A program made the position numbers and the translations under genes. A stretch of DNA of 64,000 nt, taken from assembly GCA_026874595.1 (NCBI GenBank), contig CM049306.1, positions 20,391,019-20,455,018 on the forward strand. Direction: 5' to 3'. This document shows positions 1 through 12,729 of the stretch, piece by piece. Every line of letters starts with the position of its first letter. Position 1 is the first letter of the stretch. A model generated the notes under the pieces. That model had not been told where the DNA came from and ran no database searches. It saw nothing but the letters and a program-made list of their open reading frames with translations. This DNA is from Sipunculus nudus. Its lineage: Eukaryota > Annelida > Sipuncula > Golfingiida > Sipunculidae.

Positions 1-370
1 TATCACCTTCTCATAAGACCAATTTTCTTCATGCCTCTATCCTAAGAAAATATTCTTTGTCACAAGATATTTTTCCTAGTAATAAGACCAATTATCATAT
101 CATTAAAACAACAATTTTTACCATAAAAAGAACATTTTTTTATGCCCCCCTCTCCAGAAAATATTCTTGCCATTAGAATTTTATCTCTCATAGTTAAAAC
201 TTAGTTTGAGCTGTGTAAACTGTTTTAATTGAAAAAATATTTAACTTTATCAAATGTTCTGAACCCACATGATAATACTGATATTTGATGAAAAGGTTAC
301 ATGTAGAATTATAAAATTTTACTTTTCTTTTGCATTTTCTATTGATAGCATTTACAATATTACAACTCAC

Positions 371-457
371 CACAAGAAATGGAGGAGTGTTGCTTCCCCC
401 TCTTAACCTCTTCTTGGCCAGCACCTCCTCTCTCTTCTGTTTTCTGAGCTGAGTCAC
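371..457 (-). CDS. TSR1: TSR1 ribosome maturation factor, internal coding exon (N-terminal region)
   Basis: This 87-bp exon encodes 29 residues beginning VTQLRKQKREEVLAKKRLR and ending GGSNTPPFLV. From memory, human TSR1 has ASQLRKQKKEAVLAEKRQLGG followed by a short PP-containing stretch at the matching place. TSR1 is a translational-GTPase-like factor needed for late maturation of the 40S subunit in nucleus and cytoplasm; this part is its basic N-terminal tail. The exon has an acceptor (tgcacag, minus strand) just above 457 and a donor (gtgagt) just below 371, and both borders fall in phase 0 (CAA|GTG before, GTG|gtgagt after). The previous exon is at 5798-5868; later exons must lie left of the window. 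Confidence rests on the in-frame join of two exons that both match the same protein. Confidence 0.85.
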
Positions 458-479
458 CTGTGCATTAAACATCAATCTA

Positions 480-700
480 CAGTAAAACCTCATCTAAAGA
501 CCATCTCTTTTCACTGACCAACTCAAAATAATGAACACTTGTTGACAGTCCCAATTCTTTTTTTGCTCCTTATTTAAGACCTTGCATAAATGACCACTTC
601 AATGAGATTCTATTGGTGGTCTTCATTTTAAGGTCACACTGTCTCCCAAGACCACAAAGCTTAAAAAATCTGATAATATGTACCTTCTGTCTTACATTTT
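480..700. mobile_element. Left end of a pogo/Tigger-like MITE
   Basis: The sequence starts TA|cagtaaaacctcatctaaag, the typical terminal form of pogo/Tigger-type elements with a TA target site. Degenerate copies of phrases like 'aagaccatct' and 'aaatgaccactt' follow. I could not find a matching right end with confidence, so the end coordinate is approximate. Confidence 0.35.
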
Positions 701-2336
701 ACATGAATCTTTAGAAACTCCAACATTAGGATATATTTACACTCTTTACACAGCGCTTTAACTATAGGCCTAGTAGCTATATCATAAGCGCTGTTTGTTA
801 TGACCTCCTATCCTGAATTGCTACTAGAGAGGGGAGCACTGAATTTTTGTCCAATCAGGTGAGACCTTGTGCTGGAAGACACTGCCAAGTGAGGAATACA
901 CGGAGCCAATCATGTTCATGTTGTTTTGATTGACAGCTCATCACCCTGGTAACCGTCTAAAACAGGACACAGGCTCTAAGAGAATTGCCCCAGACGTGGT
1001 TTGCTTAGGGCCTTGGGCACATAGGATGCCCGGCCGATGAGCTGTAATTCAAATGAAATGTAACAACAAAGGCTGCATGCACACCTCCCTGGCTGGTTTC
1101 AGTTCTGCAGACAACAGATACATGGCTACGCTAACACAGTCATAATGTCATAATCGAATTGGCCGATGATGGGAGAATGCAGAGGGAACAATTAAAATTC
1201 GACCGTAAACTCATCAAGCGGTGCTTGAAGTGCAGCTATGGGGCAGAGCCAGGATGCCTGTCGAGTGTTTGTTTATTGGCATCTGGTTGGCTGCTTGTCA
1301 AATCATACGCACATTTTTTTCAGCGGACAACAAACTGCCATCTGGTGTCTAAATATATCATAAACGATCAAAGCTGGCAGCGTGAAAATCAGTTGCTTCT
1401 TTAGAAGCACAAGATATCCGCTGGCTCGGGAGCGTAGGATATATTTGATATTTTGAGGTTTTATATCTTAGCTGCTCTTTATAATCTTAAATAATATTTA
1501 TAAAAATTCATCCAGACCAGTGAAACTATGCTTTTTCTTAGATTTCTCCAGATGAATTACATGCAATCTTTATAGAGAAAAGTAAAAGCAATGGCATATA
1601 TTAAATATAAAATGAAACTAGGATACGGGTAGTGACAAGCGACTACGTGTATCCGCCAAAATCAGAGTAGGACGGGTGAAGTGAGGCATGGTTTGAGTGG
1701 CAGGGGAAATAGAGTTACATGTGTTACATATTAGAATGGATCTCTGTCACATAAACATGATTGTAGGTGGCCCCACCTGTTATTTGAACGAGAAACTATC
1801 CAAGATGTATACACATGCAAAATTTCAGGTGGAAAAGTCAAACCACTGCAGAGATATGAGTGATTTTATCCCACAGCAGACAAACAAATGGACACTGTGC
1901 GAAAATGGCTGCAGGTGGCGCCACCATTTTTTTGTGTTATAAAGCTATCCAAGGGCTACATTTGTGTAAATTTTTTTTCCTGATTGGTCAAACGAGTACG
2001 GAGATATAAGAATTAATGTCTGCAGCGTGAACATGAATGAAGCTGGCGCCACCTGTCATAAAATCAAAAGAGCTATCCAGGATGTATACACATGCAGAAT
2101 TACTGGTAATTTGGTCAAACCACTGCAGAGATATGAGTGATTTTAACCCAAGGCAGACAAACAGATGCAGGTGACGCCACCATTTTTGTGTACAAAGCTA
2201 TCCAAGGGCTACATTTGTGTAAATTTTTCTTTTCCTGATTGGTCAAACGGTTCCCGAGATATGAGCTTGGATGTCTGCAGCGTTAACGTGAATGTAGGTG
2301 GTGCCATCTGTCATAAAATCAAGAAAGCTATCTAGG

Positions 2337-2804
2337 TTAAGTAAACCTATGCACATGGTATGTGCGTTTGTTGTGTGATGGGAGGATTTCACCATGATCC
2401 CAGACTCTGCCCTGATTTGATTGGCTGGTACACATGTGACATCACGGACTGAATTTTATCAACAACTCAGATCTGGTAATGCATGTTGTTTTTATTCTCT
2501 GCTGAAAATTTGGGACTGACAGAGGTGGAAAAAATACTGTGCTTTTACTGAGATCTAGAATTTTTAGTCACAGGGGATTTCCCAGTGTGTGACGCCACTG
2601 CCGATTTGACAGTGCTCATAGATGTGCCCATAGATTTTGAACAAATCACACAACCTCATGTTTTTAGTGGAAAAATAGATAGAAAAAATGTTTTTCCTCC
2701 AGGAATTGGGCTCATTTTATGTAAAATCTATATTAATATTTTTTTTCATAGGCAATTATGTTATATGATAATATAATGAGATTTGGAATACGTTTGCTTG
2801 ACCT
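2337..2804. repeat. Left terminal direct repeat of the LTR-flanked element
   Basis: This 468-bp repeat is nearly the same as 4015-5307 minus the inserted element. It shows the undisturbed site (…gatagaaaaaatg…, near 2690) into which the family B element was inserted in the partner copy. Confidence 0.7.
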
Positions 2805-3110
2805 TAAGTGGTTCATTCAGTGCGGACCTGGAGACAAGATGGCGAAGTAAACAATATCTAACCACATGTGTTTTTCAAGTCATGGTATGAACAGTAAAAT
2901 AAGGTGCTGTTTTCTTTATTTTAGCAGGTTAGACCAAGAAACAGCTTGGTGGAGGGAAGCCCAATTGTGACAGGTGAGAAATTTGAACTGTCATGGTATA
3001 TGTGCTCTGATTAAACAGAATTTCAATTGCAAAGCTAATCTGGATCAGAGAACAGTATTTCAATGTACGCTGACAGTTATTCTCAGCGTTGGCGAGTACT
3101 CGGTGGCAGT

Positions 3111-3126
3111 GGGGGGGGGGGGGGGG
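3111..3126. repeat. Poly-G run
   Basis: About 16 consecutive G inside the LTR-flanked element. A simple repeat. Confidence 0.9.
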
Positions 3127-4014
3127 TGGAAGCAATTTCCCTGTTTCTGATCCACTTGTTCGGTATCATTCATGGAATTTGTTCACAGATATTTATGTTG
3201 TCTATGTAAAATTTGTTTCCAGCACATAAAATATACATTATATGTAATAATTTAATAAAATACTATACATAATGTTAACTTAATATCCCAATTTTTATAT
3301 TTTATTGATATACATGCATATATTTTTATTTTCATTTTGTGGATAACAACACAACTGCCATATTGTTTGTTTAACATTTATTTAGAATATGTATGTTCAT
3401 GTCTTTTCAGGTTTAAAATTCCAGTCACCACACACTGAGTGAAGGTCCATAACAACTGAGTGAGAATCCTGTGACTGTCAGACACCAGTCAGCATAATTG
3501 TGGACAAGGCATCAGGTCATTATACATATGGCAGACTGTGGCCTCTTCTGTTCCCAGCTATCAGGTTACTGTGACATAACATGTCTAGACCACTTCAGCC
3601 AACTTAAAGTAGATTATAAGTTTGTTCAGGTTAGATAGGGCCAGATAACACAAATACTTGAAAATCATGCACTTTTTATCAAATTTGAAATATTTGGAGC
3701 ACCAAAGGTACATCTCCCACACAGTTTGGTTATAAATGACATCTCGAGTATATTAGGTATCAGTAAGGAACACATAAGAATGTCTCACAGGTAGGGAAGA
3801 ATGATATTTCTTGGGGTAACAGAACACAGGTATAGTAATTTTCACAGTGGCCACTGTTAGGTAAATCACAAATGATAACGAGTTAGTTATAGGGCTGTAA
3901 TTTATTTAATTTTAGAGATAGAGTGTTAAAATTTAAGATTCTAATAGTCATTTAGTGTCATAATAGAATTATTTTATAATAAATGGGGTAAAAAATGTTG
4001 GGTGTGAGTGAAGG

Positions 4015-5307
4015 TTAAGTAAACCTATTCCACGTGCGTTTGTTGTGTGATGGGAGGATTTCACCATGATCCCAGACTTTGCCCTGATTTGATTGGCTGG
4101 TACACATGTGACATCATGGACTGAATTTTATCAACAACTCAGATCTAGTAATGCATGTTGTTTTTATTCTCTGCTGAAAATTTGGGACTGACAGAGGCGG
4201 AAATACTGTGCTTTTACTGAGATCTAGAATTTTTAGTCATAGGGGATTTCCCAGTGTGTGACTTCACTGCCGATTTGACAGTGCTCATAGATGTGCCCAT
4301 AGTTTTTGAACAAATCACACAACCTCATGTTTTTAGTGGAAAAATAGATAGAAACTAGATGTGTCAGAACGACACGAATGCCCCCGCCTGGGGCAAATTA
4401 GAAACATTTGTAAAATTTTGAAAAATTTTTTAAGTTCAGGAGGTGTCGTATGGTCAAAAGTAGGTCAACAAGGGCAAAATGCAAACTCGATCTGTAACGG
4501 GTCATTATCAAGCAACACACCAAAAATCATGCCAGTATATGCAGGCATTGTGAAAAAAAGTCCATACATGTGCATTTTCCATAAAAATTTCTGTCTTTCA
4601 TGAAATTTTCTATGTTTAGGAGCCGTAAAACAATGAAAAGTAGGTCAACCGGGACGAAACGCGAACTCGATCTGTAACTGTCATTATCTGCCCACACATA
4701 AAAAATCAGGGTGGTACCTGCAGGCATTGAGGAAAAAAAGTCAGTACATATGCATTTGTTATGAAAATTTCTATTTTTCATGAAACTTTCTATATTTCAG
4801 GAGCAGTCAAATGGTCAAAAGTAGGTCAACTGGGACGAAACGTGAACTCGATCTGTAACTGGTCATTATCTGCCCATACACCAAAAATCAGGCCAATATC
4901 AGCAGGCATTGCGAAAAAAAATCCGTACATGTGTATTTGTCATGAAAATTTCTATTTTTCATGAAATTTTCTAAGTTTAGGAGCCGTAAAACGGTCAAAA
5001 TAGGTCAACCGGGACGAAACACGAACTCGATCTGTAACTGGTCTATATCTGCCCACACACCAAAAATCAGGCCAATATCTGCAGGCATTGCGAAAAAAAG
5101 TCTGTACAACTGTTTGATTTCGGAAGGACGGAAGGACGGACATGGGTTAAACTATATGCCCCGGCCACTTTGTGGCGGGGGCATAATAAAAATGTTTTCC
5201 CTCCAGGAATTGGGCTCATTTTATGTAAAATCTATATTAATATTTTTTTCATAGGCAATTATGTTATATGAAAATATAATGAGATTTGGAATACGTTTGC
5301 ATGACCT
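4015..5307. repeat. Right terminal direct repeat, split by a family B element
   Basis: It matches 2337-2804 on both sides of an inserted block at 4355-5187. The flank after it, ctaggatgtatac, continues the family A tandem unit. Confidence 0.68.
4355..5187. mobile_element. Helentron-like non-autonomous element, family B
   Basis: The borders come from comparison with the empty site in the sister repeat at 2337-2804. The element starts ctagatgtgtcagaacgac, has an arm 'atgcccccgcc' near its left end, and ends in a hairpin around 5155-5185 (arms tatgccccggccac and gtggcgggggcata). The core has four tandem units of about 180 bp, marked by 'aaaagtaggtcaac' near 4455, 4635, 4815 and 4995. No clear target duplication is seen; insertion lies within a run of A, which fits the T-T insertion habit described for Helentrons. 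It has no coding capacity. Confidence 0.6.
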
Positions 5308-5797
5308 CTAGGATGTATACGCATGCCGAATTTTAGGTGAATTGGTCAAACCACTGCAGAGATATGAGTGATTTTAACCCAAGGCAGACAAACAGATGGA
5401 CACCGGCAAAAATGGCTGCAGATGGCGCCACCTTTTTTGTGTATGTTATAAAGCTATCCAAGGGCTACATTTGTGTAAAAATATTTTCCTGATCGGTCAA
5501 ACTGTTCCCGAGATATGTGGGTTTATTTGTGGAAACAGACGCACAAACGGACGCTGGGCAGAGAGGAAAGGTCAGAGGTCAAGGCCACTTGGTAAGGCAC
5601 CAGTTCACATGTGACCCGATAATTTGTGTAAGTTTCGGAAAAATTTGTCCAGTAGTCTCAGAGAAGTTCTCCGGAAATGAACGCCGCTGTGGCCGCGGAA
5701 CACGGTCAAAAACATAGTATCCGCAAAACTTCGTTTTGGCGGATACAATAAGCTGAACAGAGTAGATCCATATTCTTATAATTTGGGACAAACTTAC

Positions 5798-5868
5798 TTG
5801 ATTTCTTCGGTCTTGTTTCCGAAGGGCTTGCTTTGCTTTCTTGCCAATTACTTTGACACTAACTCTAC
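5798..5868 (-). CDS. TSR1: TSR1 ribosome maturation factor, upstream coding exon
   Basis: This 71-bp exon encodes, after a split glycine codon, RVSVKVIGKKAKQALRKQ and then DRRNQ. It corresponds to the human TSR1 stretch GKGRLALKTLSKKVRKELS...DQRHR. The acceptor is ttttcag above 5868 and the donor is gtaagt below 5798. Spliced to the exon at 371-457 it reads ...DRRNQ-VTQLRKQK... with no frame change. The first coding exon, which should encode a His/Lys-rich start, is expected at higher coordinates; I searched 5.9-10.6 kb by eye and did not find it. The intron between the two exons is about 5.3 kb and is mostly filled by nested mobile elements. Confidence 0.82.
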
Positions 5869-8800
5869 CTGAAAATAAAAATCAGTTCTGAATAAGACAT
5901 GGGCTTTGACAGGCGTTAGAAAGATGCTAATACATGCATATATTTGTTCAAACTCTGATGAAACTGCCCCTCCCCTCAAGCATCCCTTCCCAAATATGCT
6001 AAGATATCATACATCATTGCTAATTGCCAACTATCAATATGATGCCTTCTGCAGAAAATGTCTGGCAGAAAATGGCACAACCTCTTCTAAAAATAAAAAG
6101 CTGCACGTCTGCTAATGAAAACTTATTATAAACCCTCCTGTGGGGAATATGTATGAAAAATAAGTCCCATAAATGACCAGAACTAGACCTTTTCTTTAAA
6201 GTGTCACTCAAGCTGTTTGAAATTTTCATAAGAGAAATACAGCATTATGCCTGTATAAGTAAGAAAACAACAATTTATGGCACACCTGTTTGTTCTAATT
6301 CAACAGTACTCCTTTGGTAGCCCATGTTTTACTGTTAAACTCAAATCTATAATATTATGCACAGAAAACTTGAATATTTTACATTTATCACACTAAAGTT
6401 CCAATCTGTTAGATATTTTATATACTGGAGTGTTTCAGCCATGCTCAGACTGAAAGTTGTGGCTCTAGGAACTGTCAATTTTGTAGTCAGACTCAATATG
6501 ATTTTATATCAGACTCAATGTGATTAGGCCCGTTCATACACCAAATTCCATATCAATATAGTTTCAGCAATATTAGCTATTGTACATACAGAGGATCATT
6601 TGCATGTACTGTGACTAGTGATTTACTGCCTAACAACAACACTCATTATTACATAATTAAGACACTGGTTTTGATAACGAATAAAAATAAACTTATATCC
6701 TCATAATAAAACTGTTATTGACTTTTCACAATATCCAGATTGTGACAAAGAAGTGTCCCACAGCTCATGACTCTTGTGTTTTAATTAAAAGACATTTCAT
6801 CCAGACATGTCTGAATTTTAAGCAAAAAGTTGCTGCATCTTACAATTAGAATTTGTACCATTTGAAAAACAAATGTGAAATTTCACTATAATCAATCAAT
6901 TTTGAGTAAGAATTCATTCAAACAGCTTATCTACACATAACTATTGCATGGAATGCCATGGACTTTTCTGTCCTTACCATCATGGACTTCAAAGTGTTGC
7001 ATATGCATAATATTTGAAATTTAAAAAATTTCCGATTTAACTGTATAAACGTAAAAGAGTAGTCATCTTGTTGACTCCTTTTTTGTATTAATTTTAATAC
7101 CTGGGCCCTGGGTAATATAAACATACCAAAAATGTAGAGCCTTGTGAGGATACTGCTAGGCGTTACGGTCAATGTTTAGAGCTGCAGAAATCCTGTCTTC
7201 CTTTAAGTTCCTTCAAAACTACTCATAATCAGTAATAGAGCATCAATGAGCAAACTCATTAAGCCTGCCCTGAGTGACAAGCCTAGGGGTGAGGGCAGCT
7301 AGTTATTATCACCCCTAATCAGCTCATCACAACCTGCAGGTGCTCAAGAGAACAAAAGCAGATCAATCAGAGGGTCAGGAACTAATTGTCACTGTTTCTG
7401 TAATTCTAAAATTCTGTCATGCAGTTAAATTTATTCAAGACATTTATTCAATATTACATATGAAATAAGCTAGTGGCTGGACATCTATAGTTGAGTGATT
7501 TAAAAACATTCATATATATTTATATTACATATATTTTTAACTAAATAAAGGCAACTGCAAATAATGAGTAGAATATTGCATGCTTCTACCAAATGTACTT
7601 GATCATTTATTTCATCAATTGAATGTCTATCATTGAATGTCTGTAAATTATTTACTCTGTTTACAAACATGACATCCTTGACAGGGAAATGAGGAACTTT
7701 TTTTAGTATAAAATCATTTCACCAAACCTTGTATTTTATCATGAATATGAAAATGTAATTTTCAATTTAAAAAATATATTTTAAAGTCAGTTTGGGCCTG
7801 TTCATGTCAGTACTCATAATAAAAGGTAAGTTTTTATAAAAGGCTGAACCCGCAGGAATCTGACTCATGCACAACCAGGATGGTGTGGCATGCCATTAGT
7901 GTTTACATTCCTGCCACACCAGCCCATAGCTTTAGTGCTCTCTCCTTACCCTTCAGTTCCCTCCCCTAAGAGAGCCCTAGTACGAGGTGTTTGAAAACTG
8001 GAGACATGCCACTGGACAATAAAACAATAATCTCCCAGCTAAAAATCTCATATATAAGGATACAAACATATTTGTATCATATGGTAACATAACATACAAC
8101 TTTAAAATTGTCATGTCCATTAAACAGTTGAATCAGGTAGGTCTTGATCTCAAGCGGTAAAAACAAGCATGTCTGGAGGGGATTTCCTTGGGGTTCCCCA
8201 ACATTAAACATCATACCCATTGTCAACCCCCAGCAGAGAGTCAAGATATGTTGTGTTTATCCTTCACATTCATGATAAATTTCTGTACGTTGGATGATGC
8301 ATCACACACGCCACCTGGTGACTGTCCCAACTTTAGGAACAACTGTCACATCCATGGAAGGTAAACTTTTAAAGTGAGTACAGTTTAGGCACTAAAGCAG
8401 GGGTTACAACGAAATTTCTTGTTCAGGCGAATACATTAACAATTTTTAACCCAAAATGCGTAAGTTTCCCTGTTACAAACACAATATTTGATTTTATAGG
8501 AATTTTTGCCCAGTACAGGATTTACGTTCTCCAGTTTACTTGAAGCTTCATATGCGGAGGGGGAGCGACTATAGAATCCGTCCTACCGGTTTAGGGACAA
8601 AAAGTCCCTTTCACCTTTCCTCCTACCATTTCCCCCTCTCAAGCATTTCTCAGACTCATTTTCAATTTTTCTGCCTGCCTATAAGTCTTATTTTCATTGG
8701 TAACACATGATACAACTATAAACTGATCTGGCACTACCTAGTTTTGAACCTGCAATCTCTTGATTTCTGACACTGCACTCAAACTATCTGAGCTAACTTG

Positions 8801-10620
8801 CTGAGATATCAAACGGGTTTCTTGATCATTGTAACTCTGTTTTACAGTAGCGCCACCTGATGGTCAATTGTGAAATTAATGTTTTGGTCAATAAATATTT
8901 TTTTTAAAAACCCCCGCTTTGGTTAGTAACCCAGGTTTAATTAATCAACATATATTTATTTCAAATTGGGGGCCGTGCCCCAAAACCCCCGCTTAGCCTT
9001 AAAAGCAAGGATGACATTTAGGGAGAGGGAGAAAAAATCTTAAAAACGATATTTTATGCAACACCTCAAAAATGGAGGACATGCTGTAAAAAGTGTTAGA
9101 ATGAGACAGTGTTAATGAAGGGTATCCTCATTATAACATGCAGTTACTGCCATACCAGTGTGGCATGAAGGCGGCCCAAAAGTTAACATGTTAATATGAT
9201 AATAATATTGAGTCCGATTACATCGTGGTATCAGTCATGATGCCTACCTATAGTACCAGCCTCAGAACCACTGACACTAAACTGCTTTACATGTTCAGTC
9301 AGTCAATAATGAGCAGGCTATTTGACTGTTTCCTTAACTGTTCATTGTTGACAATGGGTCCTCATCCGAAAACTATGTACAATTACCTTTTGCCTCCTTG
9401 TGGATCGCACTTTTACTGCGATGTTTGCCCGTGTTGTGTTTTTTATTCTGTTGTTTAAAGGCCCCTGGCCTGTGTGTTTGTTGGGAATCAGCTGCCATGC
9501 TTTCCACGTGCGACCTTCACCTTCAATTCCAGTCTCGGTTAACCCATCGGTAATATTAACAATGTTCGGTTATTTTTTATCCCGATTGCAGTGGATGTGT
9601 TCTCAATCTCTTATCCAGGTACACGGTGGTGCTCCCTTTGGCTCAGGCGGTCTTCAGTGACGTATGCACTCTCAGTCTCAGTCAAGAGTTTCTGAGCGGT
9701 TTTGTAAAACACCGTTCAGCTTTAAAAATCGTGCGAGAGAAAAAAAAATGTCAAAATAATATGTACCACACTGCTCAGAAACGACCTCTGGCTAGCTGCT
9801 ACACGGCGAGCAGGTACTTGTAGCACTACCTCTGGCGGAAGCGTAGAATGTAATACATGCATGTATAACTAGTCCGAAAAAAAATCTAGATCATGATTAA
9901 AAAGACATGCAGACCAATACTGTGTATTCTAACTTCCTGATTAAAAAAATTCCGTTTATTCCCACTGACTCTTAATGTGTTTTGTCTTGTGAGGCTTTCG
10001 GGGTTTACAACATGGCAACTCTTCTTCTGGAGAGGAGGTTACACGTTTTCGGGTAGGACTTTTTGTTTACGTCAGCAGGATTACGTGACCTTAAAAAAGG
10101 AAGAGGTACCCCAATAGTTTTTTGTGTCAATCCAGGGAAAAGGGACGGATCCAGCAGGACTTTTTTATTTAGTTGGAAAACCATTCTGGTGATACATGTA
10201 GAGGCTTCTCGTTATGAACAAATAAAAATAACCTGTAAATACCGGTTGAAATCATAATAAATAATAATTGGACCACAAACTATACAGGACGAGCAAAGGA
10301 TATTTATTTATTTTTAATTAACCTGTCGAGAAACAATAAGTAGAATTTGGCCAATTTGCAGAAAGATTAGAAAGCTGCAATTCAATTTATATATATAATT
10401 TATTTGTATAATACATATATGAACAATAAAAGATACATTTCATTTTCCGAGAAACCTTTATGGATTTTTTTTAAATGATCAAGACGTGTGCCGATAAGTA
10501 ACATAAGAACATAGTTCTGGATTATAATACATTGAAATAAATAAATGATCAGCTAACATTGCTTGGGAGCAGCGAATATATATGTACGACTTTTTTGTGG
10601 CCTAAAAATTACAAAATAAA
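5869..10620. other. Gene-poor stretch upstream of the TSR1 exons
   Basis: I see only short, unrelated open frames and AT-rich sequence. The first TSR1 exon and promoter may lie here but I could not identify them. One point of order is a pair of oppositely oriented 'aaacccccgctt' phrases near 8910 and 8985. Confidence 0.5.
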
Positions 10621-11954
10621 AAAACTAGACGCCCTAAGGTCGAGCGCTTGCCAGAAATGACGTAGAAATAGTAAGATGAATGAGCAAGGAATTAGAGCAA
10701 GAAAATGAGCCATTGCTTGTGAAGATAGGACAGATATTGTGGAAAGTATGAGGAAAATAAGATTTTGACGTGTTTTGATGACCTTGACCTTTGACCTTTT
10801 TAGACAATACACATAAAACTTCCATAAATCTCTAAGACATACGATACATGTAAGTTACAAAGTCATTCCAGCAAAACTGAGGACTGAAGAATGTTATATT
10901 GAGGACACATGAACCAGCAAGCAGTAGAAATTGAGACAGCTGACAAACAGACAGACATACTGACAAAGTAACGAAAGATTGAGACCTGATGACTTAACCG
11001 GTTAATGGAGCAGACCCGGAGGAAGAAAATAAGCTATAGTTTATGTAATTGAGGTTAATAGTTTTGGAGATATGGCCAAAAAATGATATGTTGGGAGGTT
11101 CGAGTGCAGCGCCCCCTAGCGGACATATCCGGAAAATTAAAATAGGTTTTAAAATATTACTGTAAGATATAAGATGTACCAGTTTCAAGAGGATTAATGC
11201 AAAACTTTGTCATGTAGTATGCTATAAGTGAGACGCAAGAACCAGGAATTAAGCAGGCGCAATTGACGACAACTGACAAACAGACAGACATACTGACAAA
11301 GTGTCACAAGACTGAGGCCAGATGACTAAATCAGATTATGGAGAAGTCTAAGAGGAAGAAAATAAGCTACAGTTTATTGAATTGAGATTTATAATTTTTG
11401 GAGATATGGCAAAAAAATAATATGTTGGGAAGGTTCGACTGTAGCGCCCCCTAGCGGCCATATCCGAAAAAAAAGGAAAAATTGCTTTCGAGAAATTTAT
11501 GTAAGACATAAGAAGTACCAGTTTCAAGATGGTTCTTGAAAAACTGTGGCCTGTAGATTGCTATAAGTAAGACGCAAGAACCAGGAAGCAGGCGCAATTG
11601 ACGACAACTGACAAACAGACAGACATACTGACCATTGTTTCACAGGATCAAGAACAGTCGACCATACCAGGTTATAGAGAAGGCTGAGAGGAAGAAATTG
11701 AACCTAAGCTTGTGAAGATAGGACTAATAATGACCAAGTTATGATGAAAATAAAACAAAAATGTTTTTTGGTGACCTTGACCTTTGACCTATATTGACCA
11801 AAAACAATAGAGTAATTTACATTGTCTACTAGCTGTGTATGTTTGAAAGCAATTGCTGTAAAATTGTGGCCTGTAGAGTCGTGGCAAACCCACACACCCA
11901 CAAGCAAACATACGCAGGTGACCAACCTTGCCGAAATCGAAGATTTTCGGCAAG
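10621..11954. mobile_element. Helentron-like non-autonomous element, family C, copy 1
   Basis: The left end carries gcgcttgccagaaatg (10643 on). The right end is a hairpin at 11927-11954 with arms cttgccgaaatc and gattttcggcaag. Inside are tandem units of about 335 bp with 'gcgccccctagcgg' (near 11109 and 11443), 'gacagacatactgacaaagt' and 'gaccttgacctttgacct'. A second copy lies at 38459-39993. No coding region. Confidence 0.6.
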
Positions 11955-12189
11955 CAAAAAACGCTATTCTCGGTTTAAAGAGCTTATTGGTTTATTTCTC
12001 AGATATTTTGTCCAAAAAGGGATTAGGAGTCAGTGATCAAGATAAGAGACCTAAAGCCACCTGTGGCAGCTTCTGTATTTTACCCTTGACCCACGTCGTT
12101 ACAACTGACGCAAGGGAAGGAAAAGGGACTGCTGCATTGTGTCCAATCATTTGGCTTGCACAATTATAAGTATATGTATATTTATATTT

Positions 12190-12415
12190 TTTCCCGTAAA
12201 ATTACAGTCTGTTGTCATGGTAAATCCCTGCAAATTATATGCAATATGAACATTATTTTACATACCAGTATCCCGTAGAATTACGTTCCAGTTTCCCGTA
12301 AAATTACGTTCCAGTTTCCCGTAAAATTATGTGGTCCGTTAAACAGGTGCACGTAAAATTACGGTGCATAGTTCTGGTAACTCGCTGCCAGGACTATGGA
12401 ACGTAATTTTACGGA
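12190..12415. repeat. Array of cgtaaaattacg palindromes
   Basis: At least six copies of cccgtaaaattacg or near variants occur, including adjacent copies of 'ttccagtttcccgtaaaatt' and an opposite-strand form 'aacgtaattttacgg'. A non-coding palindromic repeat of unknown origin. Confidence 0.7.
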
Positions 12416-12659
12416 CAACTTTCAACAGTGAAGGGGAGGTGGTCACCGCGGGGGATCCAGGGCCACTCGGTTTCGGAATATGTAAGGTTTAATTTTGGGT
12501 TGTTTTCTATGTGATACAACTATTTTTGTAATGATCATTTTGGCTCTCGATAGATTTATTTTTGTAAAAACACTTATGAGGTACAAGCTTAATGCAGTTT
12601 GGGCTACGGCACGGTGGGTTGCAAATGTAAACTTTGTGCCGACCGGCGTGGCTAAAATC

Positions 12660-12662
<3 letters not shown>

Positions 12663-12725
<63 letters not shown>
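12663..12725. repeat. (TA)n microsatellite
   Basis: About 31 TA repeats; the open frame across it (IYIYIY...) is an artefact. Confidence 0.95.

Positions 12726-12729
<4 letters not shown>

Larger units (their letters stand above)
2337..5307. mobile_element. Old LTR-flanked non-coding element with 5-bp target duplication
   Basis: Two direct repeats, 2337-2804 and 4015-5307, begin ttaagtaaacct and end tgacct. The left one is preceded, and the right one followed, by ctagg (2332-2336 and 5308-5312), consistent with a 5-bp target duplication. The right repeat is longer because another element sits in it (4355-5187). The 1.2-kb interior has no recognisable protein. The two repeats differ at a few percent of positions by eye, so the insertion is moderately old. 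LTR assignment rests on direct repeats plus target duplication; the ends are not the usual TG...CA, so another class with direct terminal repeats is possible. Confidence 0.55.
1649..5746. mobile_element. Helentron-like non-autonomous element, family A (interrupted)
   Basis: The left end is gtatccgccaaaa at 1649-1661 and its inverse ttttggcggatac ends at 5746. The right end is itself a hairpin (5717-5746). The body is made of tandem units of about 265 bp. Each unit has a version of ggcgccacc, 'gctatccaggatgtatacac', 'ggtcaaaccactgcagagat' and 'gctatccaagggctacattt'; unit marks lie near 1770, 2043 and 2296. The third unit breaks at 2336 and resumes at 5308, the LTR-flanked element having been inserted between. 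No coding region is seen. The plan of a 5' arm, tandem core and terminal hairpin resembles the pearl/HINE (Helentron-associated) elements of bivalves; the class is an inference from structure. Confidence 0.6.
458..5797 (-). other. TSR1 intron hosting nested mobile elements
   Basis: This is the intron between the two TSR1 exons, bounded by gtaagt and tgcacag on the minus strand. About 4.1 kb of its 5.3 kb is the nest at 1649-5746. The stretch 480-1648 holds no gene. A pogo-like end (cagtaaaacctc) starts at 480, only about 20 bp from the splice acceptor, and the rest is unassigned AT-rich sequence. Confidence 0.75.

Noticed and set aside
9225-9660. Cys-rich frames of 77-86 residues
   Set aside because: No signal peptide, no splice-site support and no family likeness; composition fits chance.
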